Assembly: GCF_037908215.1 (NCBI RefSeq)
Contig: NZ_JBBLZC010000008.1
Coordinates: 130,792-194,791 of the forward strand
DNA length: 64,000 bases
From: Benzoatithermus flavus
GTDB taxonomy: Bacteria; Pseudomonadota; Alphaproteobacteria; Geminicoccales; Geminicoccaceae
Direction of reading: 5' to 3'
The notes under the pieces are model-generated. The model was not told the DNA's origin. It did no database searches and saw only the letters and a list, made by a program, of their open reading frames with translations. A program made the position numbers and the translations under genes. Shown here in pieces: positions 8,856 through 16,942 of this stretch (within the stretch, counting starts at the first letter, position 1; the number at the start of each line of letters is the position of its first letter).

Positions 8856-9022
8856 CGGTTCTGCAGACCGGGATTTTCCTTTTCATAAGACCCGACCTCG
8901 GCTGCATGCATGTACCGGGCGCCGATGGGTCTGATGAGGATCTTTCCTGCTCGTTCCCGGAAGATGAAGACCAGAAAGACGAACCGGCCGGCCCTGGCGC
9001 GCCCGATGAGCCTGAACCGCTC
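8750..9022 (-). pseudogene. BrnT-family toxin remnant (C-terminal half, no start)
   Basis: Directly after the TAA of the ELM1-family gene, and in the same frame, the minus strand encodes ERFRLIGRARAGRFVFLVF, then FRERAGKILIRPIGARYMHA and EVGSYEKENPGLQNR. This matches the conserved C-terminal half of BrnT toxins (the RPISARYMH motif and the YEKENP end). The N-terminal 35-40 residues expected in a BrnT protein are missing, their place being taken by the 3' end of the ELM1 gene. The frame reads through the antitoxin start (CGATGG where an overlapping CGATGA stop would be typical) and closes only at 8750. No start codon is available, so the gene is dead. Confidence 0.78.
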
Positions 9023-10147
9023 TTACCCGAACAGCCCGCGGATCCGGGCCACGACCGGGGCCAGCTCGTCGGCGAGCGGTCCTTCGGCCGGACGGAACGG
9101 TTCGCCCAGCCGCACGGCGAGGCCGCGCCGGATCAGCAGGCGATGGATCTCGCCCAGGTCCCGCACGTAGCCTGCGCTGTCGAAGCGGTGCAGAAGGGAT
9201 CGGGTCAGCCGGCCGAGAGGCCCGCCCCCGCCGCCCGCGAGTTCGGCCAGCGCTACGCGCATCCGCCGCCCGAAACCGCGGGCGAGCGGCAGCTCGAAGA
9301 TCGCGAGCGGCTTGCCGAGGCTCGCCACCTCCACCATCATCGAGACGCTGTCGCCCGTGACGACGAACCGGTCGGCATGGGCGAGGAGCCCGAGATAAGG
9401 ATTCGCGCTCCCCGTCTCCGCCGACCAGCGATAGAAGCGCGCTCCTTCCGGCAGCCCGGCCTCGAGCGCCGCCACGACCTCGGGCCGCGTCCGCCGGCTG
9501 GTCGTGAGGTAGAGCGAGCCACCGTCCCGCGCCCGGAGCCGCTCGAGCTCGCACAGGAGGTCGCTTGCCGCCTCGGCGTCGAAGCGATAGGGCTTGGTCT
9601 CGCCGCCGACGAGGACGGCCGTGAGCGGCCGCTGCAGGTCCGCCAGCCGCTCCCGCCAAGCCTCGCCCGCCGCCGCCACTCTAGCGGGGTCCGCGCGCAT
9701 AAGAGGCAGATCGAGCTGGACGAGATTGTCGCGCGGCGGGATCCTGAACTGGCCGGGTGCCACGATCAGGGCGAACCGCTCGGGCCAGCGCTTGGGCGGC
9801 CCGACCAGGACGATCCGCGTGCGTCCGCCGCTCCGGTCCTGCACCCACAAGGCGGCCATGGACGGCCGGCGGCCGATGGTGACGACGAGATCGGGCCAGG
9901 GCGGCTCGAGCCGGTCCGAGCGCGCGAGATCGAGGTGGTCCAGGGTCGGCGCGAAGGCGGGCTTGCCCAGGACCCACTCGGGCTTGGGCAGCACCCGCCG
10001 CACCTCGTAAGGCCAGCCTAGCGCGTCGGCCAGCGTCTTCGCCTGCGCGTTGTCGCCGAGCTTGTCGCCGATCAGGAGCCAGGTCCGGGGTGCTGGCGCC
10101 GCTGCGGGCGGTACATCGCTGCTGGAGGTAGGAAGGATAGCGGCCAT
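9023..10147 (-). CDS. ELM1-family protein (mitochondrial-fission ELM1-like, GT-like fold)
   Basis: The product is 374 residues from the ATG at 10147; an upstream in-frame extension to 10399 is not protein-like. Family landmarks are WLLIGDKLGDNAQAKTLA at the N-terminus, PDLVVTIGRRPS, GPPKRWPERF, and the VTGDSVSMMVEVASLGKP segment in the C-terminal half. Bacterial ELM1-like proteins have a GT-B-like architecture resembling LpxB/MurG-type enzymes and are common in Alphaproteobacteria, but their reaction is not established. The gene ends immediately before a truncated BrnT toxin. It is transcribed divergently from pqiA. Confidence 0.85.
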   Translation of the reverse strand: MAAILPTSSSDVPPAAAPAPRTWLLIGDKLGDNAQAKTLADALGWPYEVRRVLPKPEWVLGKPAFAPTLDHLDLARSDRLEPPWPDLVVTIGRRPSMAALWVQDRSGGRTRIVLVGPPKRWPERFALIVAPGQFRIPPRDNLVQLDLPLMRADPARVAAAGEAWRERLADLQRPLTAVLVGGETKPYRFDAEAASDLLCELERLRARDGGSLYLTTSRRTRPEVVAALEAGLPEGARFYRWSAETGSANPYLGLLAHADRFVVTGDSVSMMVEVASLGKPLAIFELPLARGFGRRMRVALAELAGGGGGPLGRLTRSLLHRFDSAGYVRDLGEIHRLLIRRGLAVRLGEPFRPAEGPLADELAPVVARIRGLFG

Positions 10148-10329
10148 GGCCGGGCGCTTAGCACGCGCGGGTGATCCCTGCCACGATGCACGCACTGCAA
10201 TGCTGCAGCGCCAGCGCCACGCACGCGATGAAGATTCGATGATGACGCTTCGTTCTTCTCGGACATCGATGGACCGAGGAGGCGAACTTTGCCAGAACCT
10301 TCCTCGAACCGTCGGAACCGGATCGCCCG

Positions 10330-11634
10330 ATGCTGTCGGCCACGCTCGCTCGCGTCCCAGCCCTGCCCTCCCCGTCGGAGCAGGAGGAGATGATCGCATG
10401 CCATGCGTGCGGACTCGTGCACCGCCTGCCGCCGATGACGCACCGCACCATCGCCACCTGCACCGCCTGCGGCACCCCGATCTGCCGCCGGATCGAGCGC
10501 TCGATCGAGAAGACGCTCGCCCTCTATCTCGGAGCGCTGCTCCTCTTCGTCGTCGCCAATGCCTTCCCGTTCATGACTATGTCGCTCGAGGGCAACGCCA
10601 CAGCGACCACGATCCTCGACGGCGCTCGGGCTCTCTACCGGGAGGGCATGTGGCCGGTGGCGCTGGTGGTCCTCCTCACCGGGACGGTGATGCCGCTCCT
10701 CAAGATCACCGGCATGCTCTACGTTCTCCTGCCACTGCAGCTCGGCGTGCGGCCCAAAGGACTCTCCGCCGCCTTCCGCTGGATCGACAAGCTCCATCCC
10801 TGGTCGATGATGGAGGTCTATCTTCTGGGCGTGATCGTCGCCTACGTGAAGCTCTCGGATCTCGCCACCATCCACCTGGGCTATGCGCTCTATGCTTTCG
10901 TCGCCGCGATCATCCTGATGGCGGCGGGCGACGCCGCGCTCGAGGCGCATGCGGTCTGGCGGCGCCTCGCTCCACAGGCAGGACCGGAGGTGCTGCACCA
11001 CCGCCCCGGCACGGAGCTCGTGAGCTGCCACGAGTGCGACCAGCTCGTGCGCGTTCCGGCGCACGCGCACGACCTCGCCTGTCCGCGCTGCACGGCCCCA
11101 CTTCACAAGCGCAAGGTCGACAGCATCACGCGCACCTGGGCACTCGTGCTCACGGCTGCGATCCTCTACCTCCCGGCCAACCTCTATCCGGTGATGACCG
11201 TGGTCTCGTTCGGCCACGGCGAGCCCGACACCATCCTCTCCGGCATCATGACGCTGCTCGCGGTCGGCATGTGGCCGGTAGCGCTGCTCGTCTTCTTCGC
11301 CAGCATCACCGTGCCGGTCCTGAAGCTCCTGGGTCTCGCCTGGCTCCTGATCACGGTCCAGCGCGGCTCCACCTGGCGCCCGCGCGACCGCACGCTCATC
11401 TATCGGATCATCGAGGGGGTGGGGCGCTGGTCGATGGTCGACGTGTTCATGATCGCGATCCTCACCGCGCTCGTGAGCCTCGGCAACATCGCCACCATCG
11501 TGCCCGGCCCCGGCGCCATCGCGTTCTGCGCCGTGGTCATCGTCACCATGCTCGCCTCGATGTCCTTCGACCCGCGGCTGATCTGGGATGCGATCGATGA
11601 ACGAAGCGACCACGGCCGCGCGCTCCGAGCCTGA
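10330..11634 (+). CDS. pqiA: Paraquat-inducible protein A (intermembrane lipid transport membrane subunit)
   Basis: This 434-residue inner-membrane protein is built from two PqiA repeats. Each begins with a zinc-ribbon: CHACGLVH with CTACGTPIC near residues 25-50, and CHECDQLVR with CPRCTAPL near 233-258. Four membrane segments follow each ribbon. In E. coli PqiA/LetA partners an MCE protein that spans the periplasm and moves lipids between membranes. The next gene starts inside this one (47-base overlap). The ATG at 10330 was chosen; an ATG at 10390 next to the first ribbon is a possible alternative. Confidence 0.94.
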   Translation: MLSATLARVPALPSPSEQEEMIACHACGLVHRLPPMTHRTIATCTACGTPICRRIERSIEKTLALYLGALLLFVVANAFPFMTMSLEGNATATTILDGARALYREGMWPVALVVLLTGTVMPLLKITGMLYVLLPLQLGVRPKGLSAAFRWIDKLHPWSMMEVYLLGVIVAYVKLSDLATIHLGYALYAFVAAIILMAAGDAALEAHAVWRRLAPQAGPEVLHHRPGTELVSCHECDQLVRVPAHAHDLACPRCTAPLHKRKVDSITRTWALVLTAAILYLPANLYPVMTVVSFGHGEPDTILSGIMTLLAVGMWPVALLVFFASITVPVLKLLGLAWLLITVQRGSTWRPRDRTLIYRIIEGVGRWSMVDVFMIAILTALVSLGNIATIVPGPGAIAFCAVVIVTMLASMSFDPRLIWDAIDERSDHGRALRA

Positions 11635-13309
11635 GCCCCTGCCCACGCCGCCCGAGGCCAGGGTCAGGCGGCGTCGCGGCATCTCGCTGGTCTGGATCAT
11701 CCCGCTCGTGGCAGCGCTCGTGGCCGGCTTTCTCGCCTGGCAGAGCTGGATGAGCCAGGGCCCCACCGTCACCATCACCTTCGAGACCGCCGAAGGTCTC
11801 GAGGCCGGCAAGACCAAGGTGAAGTATCGCGACGTCGACGTCGGCACGGTCGAGACCGTGTCGATCGGCCCCGATCTGCAGCACATCACGGTCACGGCCA
11901 GCATGGTGCCGGGTGCCGCCCCGTACTTGCGCACCGGCACCAGGTTCTGGATCGTCCGGCCGCGCATCGGCGTCGGCGGCGTGTCGGGGCTCGGTACGCT
12001 CCTCTCGGGCGCTTATATCGAGGTCGAGCCCGGTGACGGCGATCCCGCCCGGCAGTTCACCGGCCTCGAGGAGCCGCCGCCGATCCGCTCGAGCGTGCCG
12101 GGCCGCCGCTTCGTGCTGACCGCCGACACGCTGGGCTCGGTGAGCCGGGGCGCGCCGGTCACTTATCGCGGCGTCGAGGTCGGCCAGGTGCTGGGCTATG
12201 AGCTGGCGCAGGAGCACGGCATCGACGTCACCGTGTTCATCAGGGCCCCTTACGACGACCTCGTGCGCACCAACACGCGCTTTTGGAACGCGAGCGGGTT
12301 CAGCCTCACCACGAACTCGCAGGGTGTCAGCCTCGACGTCGCCTCGCTGCAGTCCCTGCTCATCGGCGGCATCGAGTTCGAGACGCCGCCGGCGGCCGTG
12401 CCTACGGCGGTCGCCGAGGCCGGCACGCGCTTCCAGCTCTTCGCGAGCCAGAGCGCCGCGAGCCAGGCGGCCTTCACCGAGAAGGTGCCGTTCCTGGTCT
12501 ACTTCGACGGCTCGGTCCGCGGGCTGCATCCCGGCGCTTCGGTCGAGTTTCGCGGCCTGAAGCTGGGCCAGGTGACCGAGGTCCGGCTCGAGTACGACGA
12601 GGCGACGCAGCGTATCCGCATCCCGGTGCTGCTCGAACTCGAGCCGCAACGCCTCGCCGAGTACGGCACCACGATCCTACCCGAGCCCGAGAACTTCGGG
12701 CTGATGTCGCGTCTGGTGCAGCAGGGCCTGCGCGCCCAGCTCGCGACCGGCAACATCCTGACCGGCGAGCTGTTCGTCGATCTGGTCTTCGTACCCGATG
12801 CGCCACCTGCCGGGCTCGACACCAGCGGCACGGTGCCGGTGATTCCCTCCGTGCCCAACACGCTGGAAGCTTTGCAGGCTTCGCTCACCCAGATCCTGAA
12901 CAAGCTCGCGAGCCTGCCGCTCGACCAGCTCGTGGCGAGCCTGACCAGCACTGCCAAGAGGCTCGAGCAGGTGGTCGACTCGCCGGACGTCAAGCAGGCG
13001 ATGCAGTCCCTGAGCGCGTCGATGGCGCAGCTCAAGGAGACCATCGCCCGCATCGACCGCGAGGGCGGACCGGTGCTGGCGAGCCTGAAGGCTTCGGCCG
13101 ATGCCGCCGCCGCGACCCTCCGCCAGGCGGAGACGACGATGAGCTCGTTGCAGCGGACGCTGGGGCCGAACTCGGTGTTCACCAACAATGTCGAGGACGC
13201 GATGCAGGAGCTGACGCGTGCGGCGCGCTCGATCCGGGTCTTCTCGGACTATCTCGAGCGCCACCCCGAGGCGCTGATCCGCGGCAAGGCGGGGACGGCG
13301 GCGCGATGA
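11588..13309 (+). CDS. pqiB: PqiB-like MCE protein
   Basis: This 573-residue protein has one N-terminal membrane anchor (residues about 30-52, ISLVWIIPLVAALVAGFLAW). Three successive MCE/MlaD domains follow, recognisable at about 60-150, 175-235 and 300-390. A long helical C-terminal region (about 430-560) resembles the coiled-coil needle of PqiB. Three MCE domains match PqiB, not the seven of LetB. It would form a hexameric periplasmic tube for lipid transfer. A second in-frame ATG at 11597 is an equally good start. Its TGA overlaps the start of pqiC. Confidence 0.94.
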   Translation: MRSMNEATTAARSEPEPLPTPPEARVRRRRGISLVWIIPLVAALVAGFLAWQSWMSQGPTVTITFETAEGLEAGKTKVKYRDVDVGTVETVSIGPDLQHITVTASMVPGAAPYLRTGTRFWIVRPRIGVGGVSGLGTLLSGAYIEVEPGDGDPARQFTGLEEPPPIRSSVPGRRFVLTADTLGSVSRGAPVTYRGVEVGQVLGYELAQEHGIDVTVFIRAPYDDLVRTNTRFWNASGFSLTTNSQGVSLDVASLQSLLIGGIEFETPPAAVPTAVAEAGTRFQLFASQSAASQAAFTEKVPFLVYFDGSVRGLHPGASVEFRGLKLGQVTEVRLEYDEATQRIRIPVLLELEPQRLAEYGTTILPEPENFGLMSRLVQQGLRAQLATGNILTGELFVDLVFVPDAPPAGLDTSGTVPVIPSVPNTLEALQASLTQILNKLASLPLDQLVASLTSTAKRLEQVVDSPDVKQAMQSLSASMAQLKETIARIDREGGPVLASLKASADAAAATLRQAETTMSSLQRTLGPNSVFTNNVEDAMQELTRAARSIRVFSDYLERHPEALIRGKAGTAAR

Positions 13310-13923
13310 TGATGCTGCAGCGGCGCTCGTGGCTATCCTTGGCGGCAGGCCTGGCACTTGTGCTTTCGGCCTGCGCCGGCACCACGCGGCCCACGAGCTT
13401 CTACACTCTCTCGGCCTCCGCCGAGCCGGCGCCCGCGACGACGGCCCGCAAGGGCGGCCTCGTCGTCGGGCTGGGTCCTGTGACCCTGCCGCAATATCTC
13501 GACCGGCCCGACATCGTCACCCGTGAGAGCCGGAACGAGATGCGGCTGGCCGACTTCCAGAAATGGGCCGAGCCGATGGAGCCGATGCTGACCCGGGTGC
13601 TGGCGGAGGATCTCTATGCGCTCTTGAACGCGCGCGACGTCGTTCCTCTGCCGCAGCGCCGCGAGGCGCGGTTCGACCGGGTGATCGAGGTCGACGTCAA
13701 CCGCTTCGACGCGGACCGGGCCGGGCGGGTCGTACTCGACGCGCGCTGGCGGGTCTATGACGGCGCCAGCGAGAAGCTGGTCGCGAGCGGCCGGTCGGTC
13801 GTGGCCGAGGCGGGAGCACCCGTCCCGGACTATGATGCGATCGTGGTCGCGATGAGCCGGGCCGTGGGCAGGCTGGCCGAGGAGATCGCGGCTGCCGTCG
13901 CCGGGCGCGCTCCTTCCTCTTAG
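13306..13923 (+). CDS. pqiC: PqiC-like outer-membrane lipoprotein (ABC_trans_aux)
   Basis: The product is 205 residues. A lipoprotein signal peptide with lipobox LSAC is at about residues 20-23, followed by the ABC_trans_aux fold (FYTLSA near the N-terminus, GPVTLPQYLDRPDIVTR near 55-72, RVLAEDLYALL). PqiC anchors the PqiB tube to the outer membrane. The start ATG overlaps the pqiB stop by four bases, and the gene runs MMM at the N-terminus, so the exact start is uncertain by two codons. The stop codon lies in the first copy of an 18-bp tandem repeat. Confidence 0.92.
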   Translation: MMMLQRRSWLSLAAGLALVLSACAGTTRPTSFYTLSASAEPAPATTARKGGLVVGLGPVTLPQYLDRPDIVTRESRNEMRLADFQKWAEPMEPMLTRVLAEDLYALLNARDVVPLPQRREARFDRVIEVDVNRFDADRAGRVVLDARWRVYDGASEKLVASGRSVVAEAGAPVPDYDAIVVAMSRAVGRLAEEIAAAVAGRAPSS

Positions 13924-13941
13924 CGCGCTCCGTCCTCTTAG
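13906..13941. repeat. 18-bp tandem duplication at the pqiC end
   Basis: Two adjacent copies of CGCGCTCCTTCCTCTTAG (the second has G for T at position 9) occupy 13906-13923 and 13924-13941. Copy one carries the pqiC stop codon. Copy two carries the TAA stop of the convergent XRE-cupin gene on the other strand. It looks like a recent slippage duplication. Confidence 0.85.
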
Positions 13942-14540
13942 AAGGTCGGCGGCGTGTTCACCCAGACGATGCGCGCCACGTTGCTGCCGACATTGCGGTA
14001 GCTGTGCGGCAGGTCGGAGCGGAAGAAGAAGCTGTCGCCTGCGGTCAGGCAGAAGACGTGGCCGTTCACGGTGAGCTCGATCTCGCCCTCGACCACGTAG
14101 CCTATCTCCTCCCCGTCGTGGCGGATGGAGCCGCCATTGTCCGCCCCTGGCGCCACCACGTGCACGTTCGCATCGAGAGAGCGTCCGGCCGCGAAGGGTG
14201 CGATCTGCTCGAGGCTGATTCCGCCGGCCTGGGCGCCGCCACCGATCCGGATCGTCGGGCGTTCGCCTGCGCGGCGAACGATCACCTCGTCCACAGCCGG
14301 ATCGCTGTAGAGCTCGGCGATGCTCGTCCCGAGCGCCAGCGCAATGCGATGCAGCATCCGCAAGGACGGCATCGCTTTGCTGGTCTCGATCTTGGAAAGG
14401 AGGCTCTCCGAGCAGCCGACGACTACGGCCACGTCGGCGAGCCGCAGCCGCTTGGCCAAACGGGTACGGCGCAGCCGGCTGCCCAGTTCGGAAGGCATCT
14501 CCTCGGAGAGCGCCGCCGCGTCGGCGACAGAGTATGGCAT
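13938..14540 (-). CDS. XRE-family transcriptional regulator with cupin sensor domain
   Basis: The product is 200 residues. A helix-turn-helix of the HTH_3 type is at about residues 18-75 (LRLADVAVVVGCSESLLSKIE). A C-terminal cupin_2 barrel covers about 125-195 (GEEIGYVVEGEIELTVNG, LTAGDSFFFRSDLPHSYRN). This architecture is common in regulators next to amine, amide or amino-acid catabolic genes, where the cupin senses the effector. It is divergent from the C-N hydrolase/ABC importer operon across a 151-base gap holding a palindrome, so it probably controls that operon and itself. Confidence 0.9.
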   Translation of the reverse strand: MPYSVADAAALSEEMPSELGSRLRRTRLAKRLRLADVAVVVGCSESLLSKIETSKAMPSLRMLHRIALALGTSIAELYSDPAVDEVIVRRAGERPTIRIGGGAQAGGISLEQIAPFAAGRSLDANVHVVAPGADNGGSIRHDGEEIGYVVEGEIELTVNGHVFCLTAGDSFFFRSDLPHSYRNVGSNVARIVWVNTPPTF

Positions 14541-14594
14541 GGGGGTCGTTCACCTACGAGGCTCGCACACAGCGACGAACGGATTGAGCATCAT

Positions 14595-14607
14595 TCAAGT
14601 CACTTGA
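14595..14607. promoter_or_regulatory. Palindrome TCAAGTCACTTGA, candidate operator
   Basis: A perfect 6-bp inverted repeat with one central base lies midway between the divergent XRE-cupin regulator (start 14540) and the hydrolase (start 14692). Its position and symmetry fit the operator of a dimeric XRE protein. This is inferred; no other copy was found in the window by eye. Confidence 0.5.
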
Positions 14608-14691
14608 CTAGACCACATTCAGCGTTCAGCTTTCCCTCCAAGCTCGGCAGGCAAGGACCGAGACGGCAACCGAGCGAAGGGGAGGTTCGAC

Positions 14692-15576
14692 GTGACCGAT
14701 CGAAAAGGTCGGCAGGAAGCGGTGGTCCGCGTCGCCTGCATTCAGATGGAGCCGCGGGTCGGTGATAAGGCACACAATGTCGAGCGGAGTCTCGAGCTGA
14801 TCGAGGAGGCGGCAGACCAGGGCGCGAAGCTCGTCGTCCTGCCGGAGCTCGCGAACTCCGGCTACGTGTTCGAGAATCGCGAGGAAGCGTTCGCGCTGGC
14901 CGAGCCCGTGCCTAGCGGCGAGACTGTCCGCGCCTGGGCGGCGGCCGCGAAGCGCCACGACTTTTATCTCACCGCCGGCATCTGCGAGCGCGACGGCGAG
15001 GCGCTCTACAACAGCGCCGTCCTGATCGGGCCCGAAGGTCATATCGGCACGTTCCGCAAGGTGCACTTGTGGAACGAGGAGAATCTGTTCTTCGAGCCCG
15101 GCAATGTCGGCTTCCCGGTGTTCAAGACTCCGCTGGGCCGGATCGCCATGATCATCTGCTACGATGGCTGGTTCCCGGAGAGCTGGCGTTTGTGCGCGCT
15201 GCAGGGTGCGGATATCGTCTGCGTCTCGACCAACTGGGTGCCGATCCCGGGGCAGGACCCCAAGCGCGAGGCCATGGCCAACATCCTGTGCATGGCGGCC
15301 GCGCACTCGAACTCGATCTTCGTCGCCGCCGCCGACCGGGTCGGCACGGAGCGCGGCCAGCCCTTCATCGGCCAGAGCCTGATCGTGAGCTACACGGGCT
15401 GGCCGATTGCCGGGCCGGCAGGGCGCAGCGGCGAGGAGATCATCTACGCCGACTGCAACCTCGCTGACGCGCGCCGCAAGCGAAACTGGAACGAGTACAA
15501 CCAGGTGCTGCGCGACCGCCGCTCGGATGTCTACGACGAGATGCTGGGCTCGTCTGCGAGGCCCGGCTGGTACTGA
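14692..15576 (+). CDS. Carbon-nitrogen hydrolase (nitrilase superfamily)
   Basis: The product is 294 residues with the Glu-Lys-Cys catalytic triad in context: Glu in VVLPELANSGY (near residue 50), Lys in FRKVHLW (near 123) and Cys in IICYDGWFPE (near 157). It hydrolyses a C-N bond (amide, carbamoyl or nitrile); conservation suggests an amidase- or carbamoyl-type branch, but the substrate is open. The GTG start at 14692 has GGGGAGG eight bases upstream. It is the first gene of a six-gene operon ending at 20224 with a complete branched-chain/urea-type ABC importer, implying that the imported compound is its substrate. Confidence 0.9.
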   Translation: MTDRKGRQEAVVRVACIQMEPRVGDKAHNVERSLELIEEAADQGAKLVVLPELANSGYVFENREEAFALAEPVPSGETVRAWAAAAKRHDFYLTAGICERDGEALYNSAVLIGPEGHIGTFRKVHLWNEENLFFEPGNVGFPVFKTPLGRIAMIICYDGWFPESWRLCALQGADIVCVSTNWVPIPGQDPKREAMANILCMAAAHSNSIFVAAADRVGTERGQPFIGQSLIVSYTGWPIAGPAGRSGEEIIYADCNLADARRKRNWNEYNQVLRDRRSDVYDEMLGSSARPGWY

Positions 15577-15600
15577 GCGCGGGAAGGGAAGACGAAATCC

Positions 15601-16854
15601 ATGATCAAGATCACCTGGCGCCATGACGGCGTCACGCGCCGGGGTTTCCTCGGTGCCACTGCCACGGTAGGCGCTGGCATCGTCGCGGCACCCTATATCG
15701 TGCGCCAAGCCTGGGCAGCGACGCCGATCCGGATCGGCGTCATCTCGCCGCTCACGGGTGCCTGGACCGTCTACGGCAAGGCGCACTTCGCCGGGTTCGA
15801 GCTGGCCGTGGACGAGATCAACAAAGCCGGTGGCGTGCTCGGGCGACCGATCGAGATCGTCGTCGGCGACAGCAAGACCGAGCCCAGGATCGTCGTCGAG
15901 CAGGCGAACCGCTTGATTCGCCAGGAACGCGTCGATCTCCTCGCTGGCACCTTCTCGAGTGCCGAACGCAATGCGGCGGGGCCGGTCGTCCAGCAGAGCG
16001 GCAAGATCCTGCTCTACCCCACTTGGTACGAAGGGCAGAGCCAGGAATTCTTCCCCGGCGTGTGCAACAAGAACATCTTCATGTTCGGCCCCGAGCCCTC
16101 GCAGCAGGTTTGGCCACACGTCGAGCACGTGATGAAGAGCCATGGCAAGCGGTTCTTCCTGATCGGCTCCGACTATGCGTGGCCGCGCGAGACCAACAAG
16201 ATGTTCAAGGAGAAATTCCAGGAGCTGGGAGGCGAGGTCGTCGGCGAGGTCTATATCCCGTTCAACACCCCACAGTATGAATCGGTCCTGCGTGACATCC
16301 GCAACGCCAAGACGGAGGTCGTGTTCCATACGCTCACCGGCTCGGATACGGTCAATTTCCGTCGCCAGTTTCACGCAGCCGGCATGTCGAAGGATATCGC
16401 GATCTGGACCGTGGATGACGAGGAGGTGGTCACAAGCGGCCTCGGGCCCGAGGTCTCGGCCGGGACCTATGTCAGCTTCGATTACTTCATGACCATCCAG
16501 CATCCGAACAACAAGATCTTCCTCGAAAAGTTCTTCGCCAAATACGGCAAAGACGCGCTGATGAACACGGTAGGCGTGGGCATGTACAACGCCGCTCACA
16601 TGGCGGCGCTCGCGATCGCCAAGGCGGGTTCAACCGACACTGCCAAGGTGCGCGACGCGCTCAAGGACCTGACCTTCGACGGAGCGCCGCAGGGCCCGGT
16701 GCGGATGCGCGGCGAGGACCACCAAGCCGTGCTGCCGTCCTACCTGATGCAGGTGCGTCAGGGCTGGACGGGGGTGAGCGACATGTTCGAGGAGGTCCGC
16801 TCGCTGCAGACGGTCGAGCCGGTGCCGGCCAAGTGCAAGGCGCTGCCGCTCTGA
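15601..16854 (+). CDS. ABC importer substrate-binding protein (urea/amide type), Tat-exported
   Basis: The product is 417 residues. A twin-arginine signal, TRRGFLG, is at about residues 12-18 with cleavage near AWA at 37-39. A type I periplasmic-binding fold follows (IRIGVISPLTGAWTVYGK at the start of the mature protein). It resembles UrtA/AmiC/FmdD binders of urea and short-chain amides more than LivJ, for example in LLYPTWYEGQ and the TVDDEEV region. It lies 24 bases after the C-N hydrolase. It presumably delivers an amide-like ligand to the permeases encoded downstream. Confidence 0.9.
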   Translation: MIKITWRHDGVTRRGFLGATATVGAGIVAAPYIVRQAWAATPIRIGVISPLTGAWTVYGKAHFAGFELAVDEINKAGGVLGRPIEIVVGDSKTEPRIVVEQANRLIRQERVDLLAGTFSSAERNAAGPVVQQSGKILLYPTWYEGQSQEFFPGVCNKNIFMFGPEPSQQVWPHVEHVMKSHGKRFFLIGSDYAWPRETNKMFKEKFQELGGEVVGEVYIPFNTPQYESVLRDIRNAKTEVVFHTLTGSDTVNFRRQFHAAGMSKDIAIWTVDDEEVVTSGLGPEVSAGTYVSFDYFMTIQHPNNKIFLEKFFAKYGKDALMNTVGVGMYNAAHMAALAIAKAGSTDTAKVRDALKDLTFDGAPQGPVRMRGEDHQAVLPSYLMQVRQGWTGVSDMFEEVRSLQTVEPVPAKCKALPL

Positions 16855-16864
16855 GCCTCGTGCG

Positions 16865-16902
16865 CGTGGGCCTCAGCCGCGGCTGCCGTGGCGGGGCCCA
16901 CG
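16865..16902 (+). terminator. GC-rich hairpin between binding-protein and permease genes
   Basis: CGTGGGCC and GGCCCACG form a perfect 8-bp stem enclosing a smaller CAGCCGCGGCTG palindrome, 10 bases after the binding-protein stop and 40 before the permease start. Such intercistronic hairpins commonly protect the binding-protein mRNA or partly terminate, raising its level over the membrane subunits. No strong T tract follows. Confidence 0.5.
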
Positions 16903-16942
16903 TCATCTTGCTTTGCTTGTGCGCTAGGGAACGGGGGGCCCG

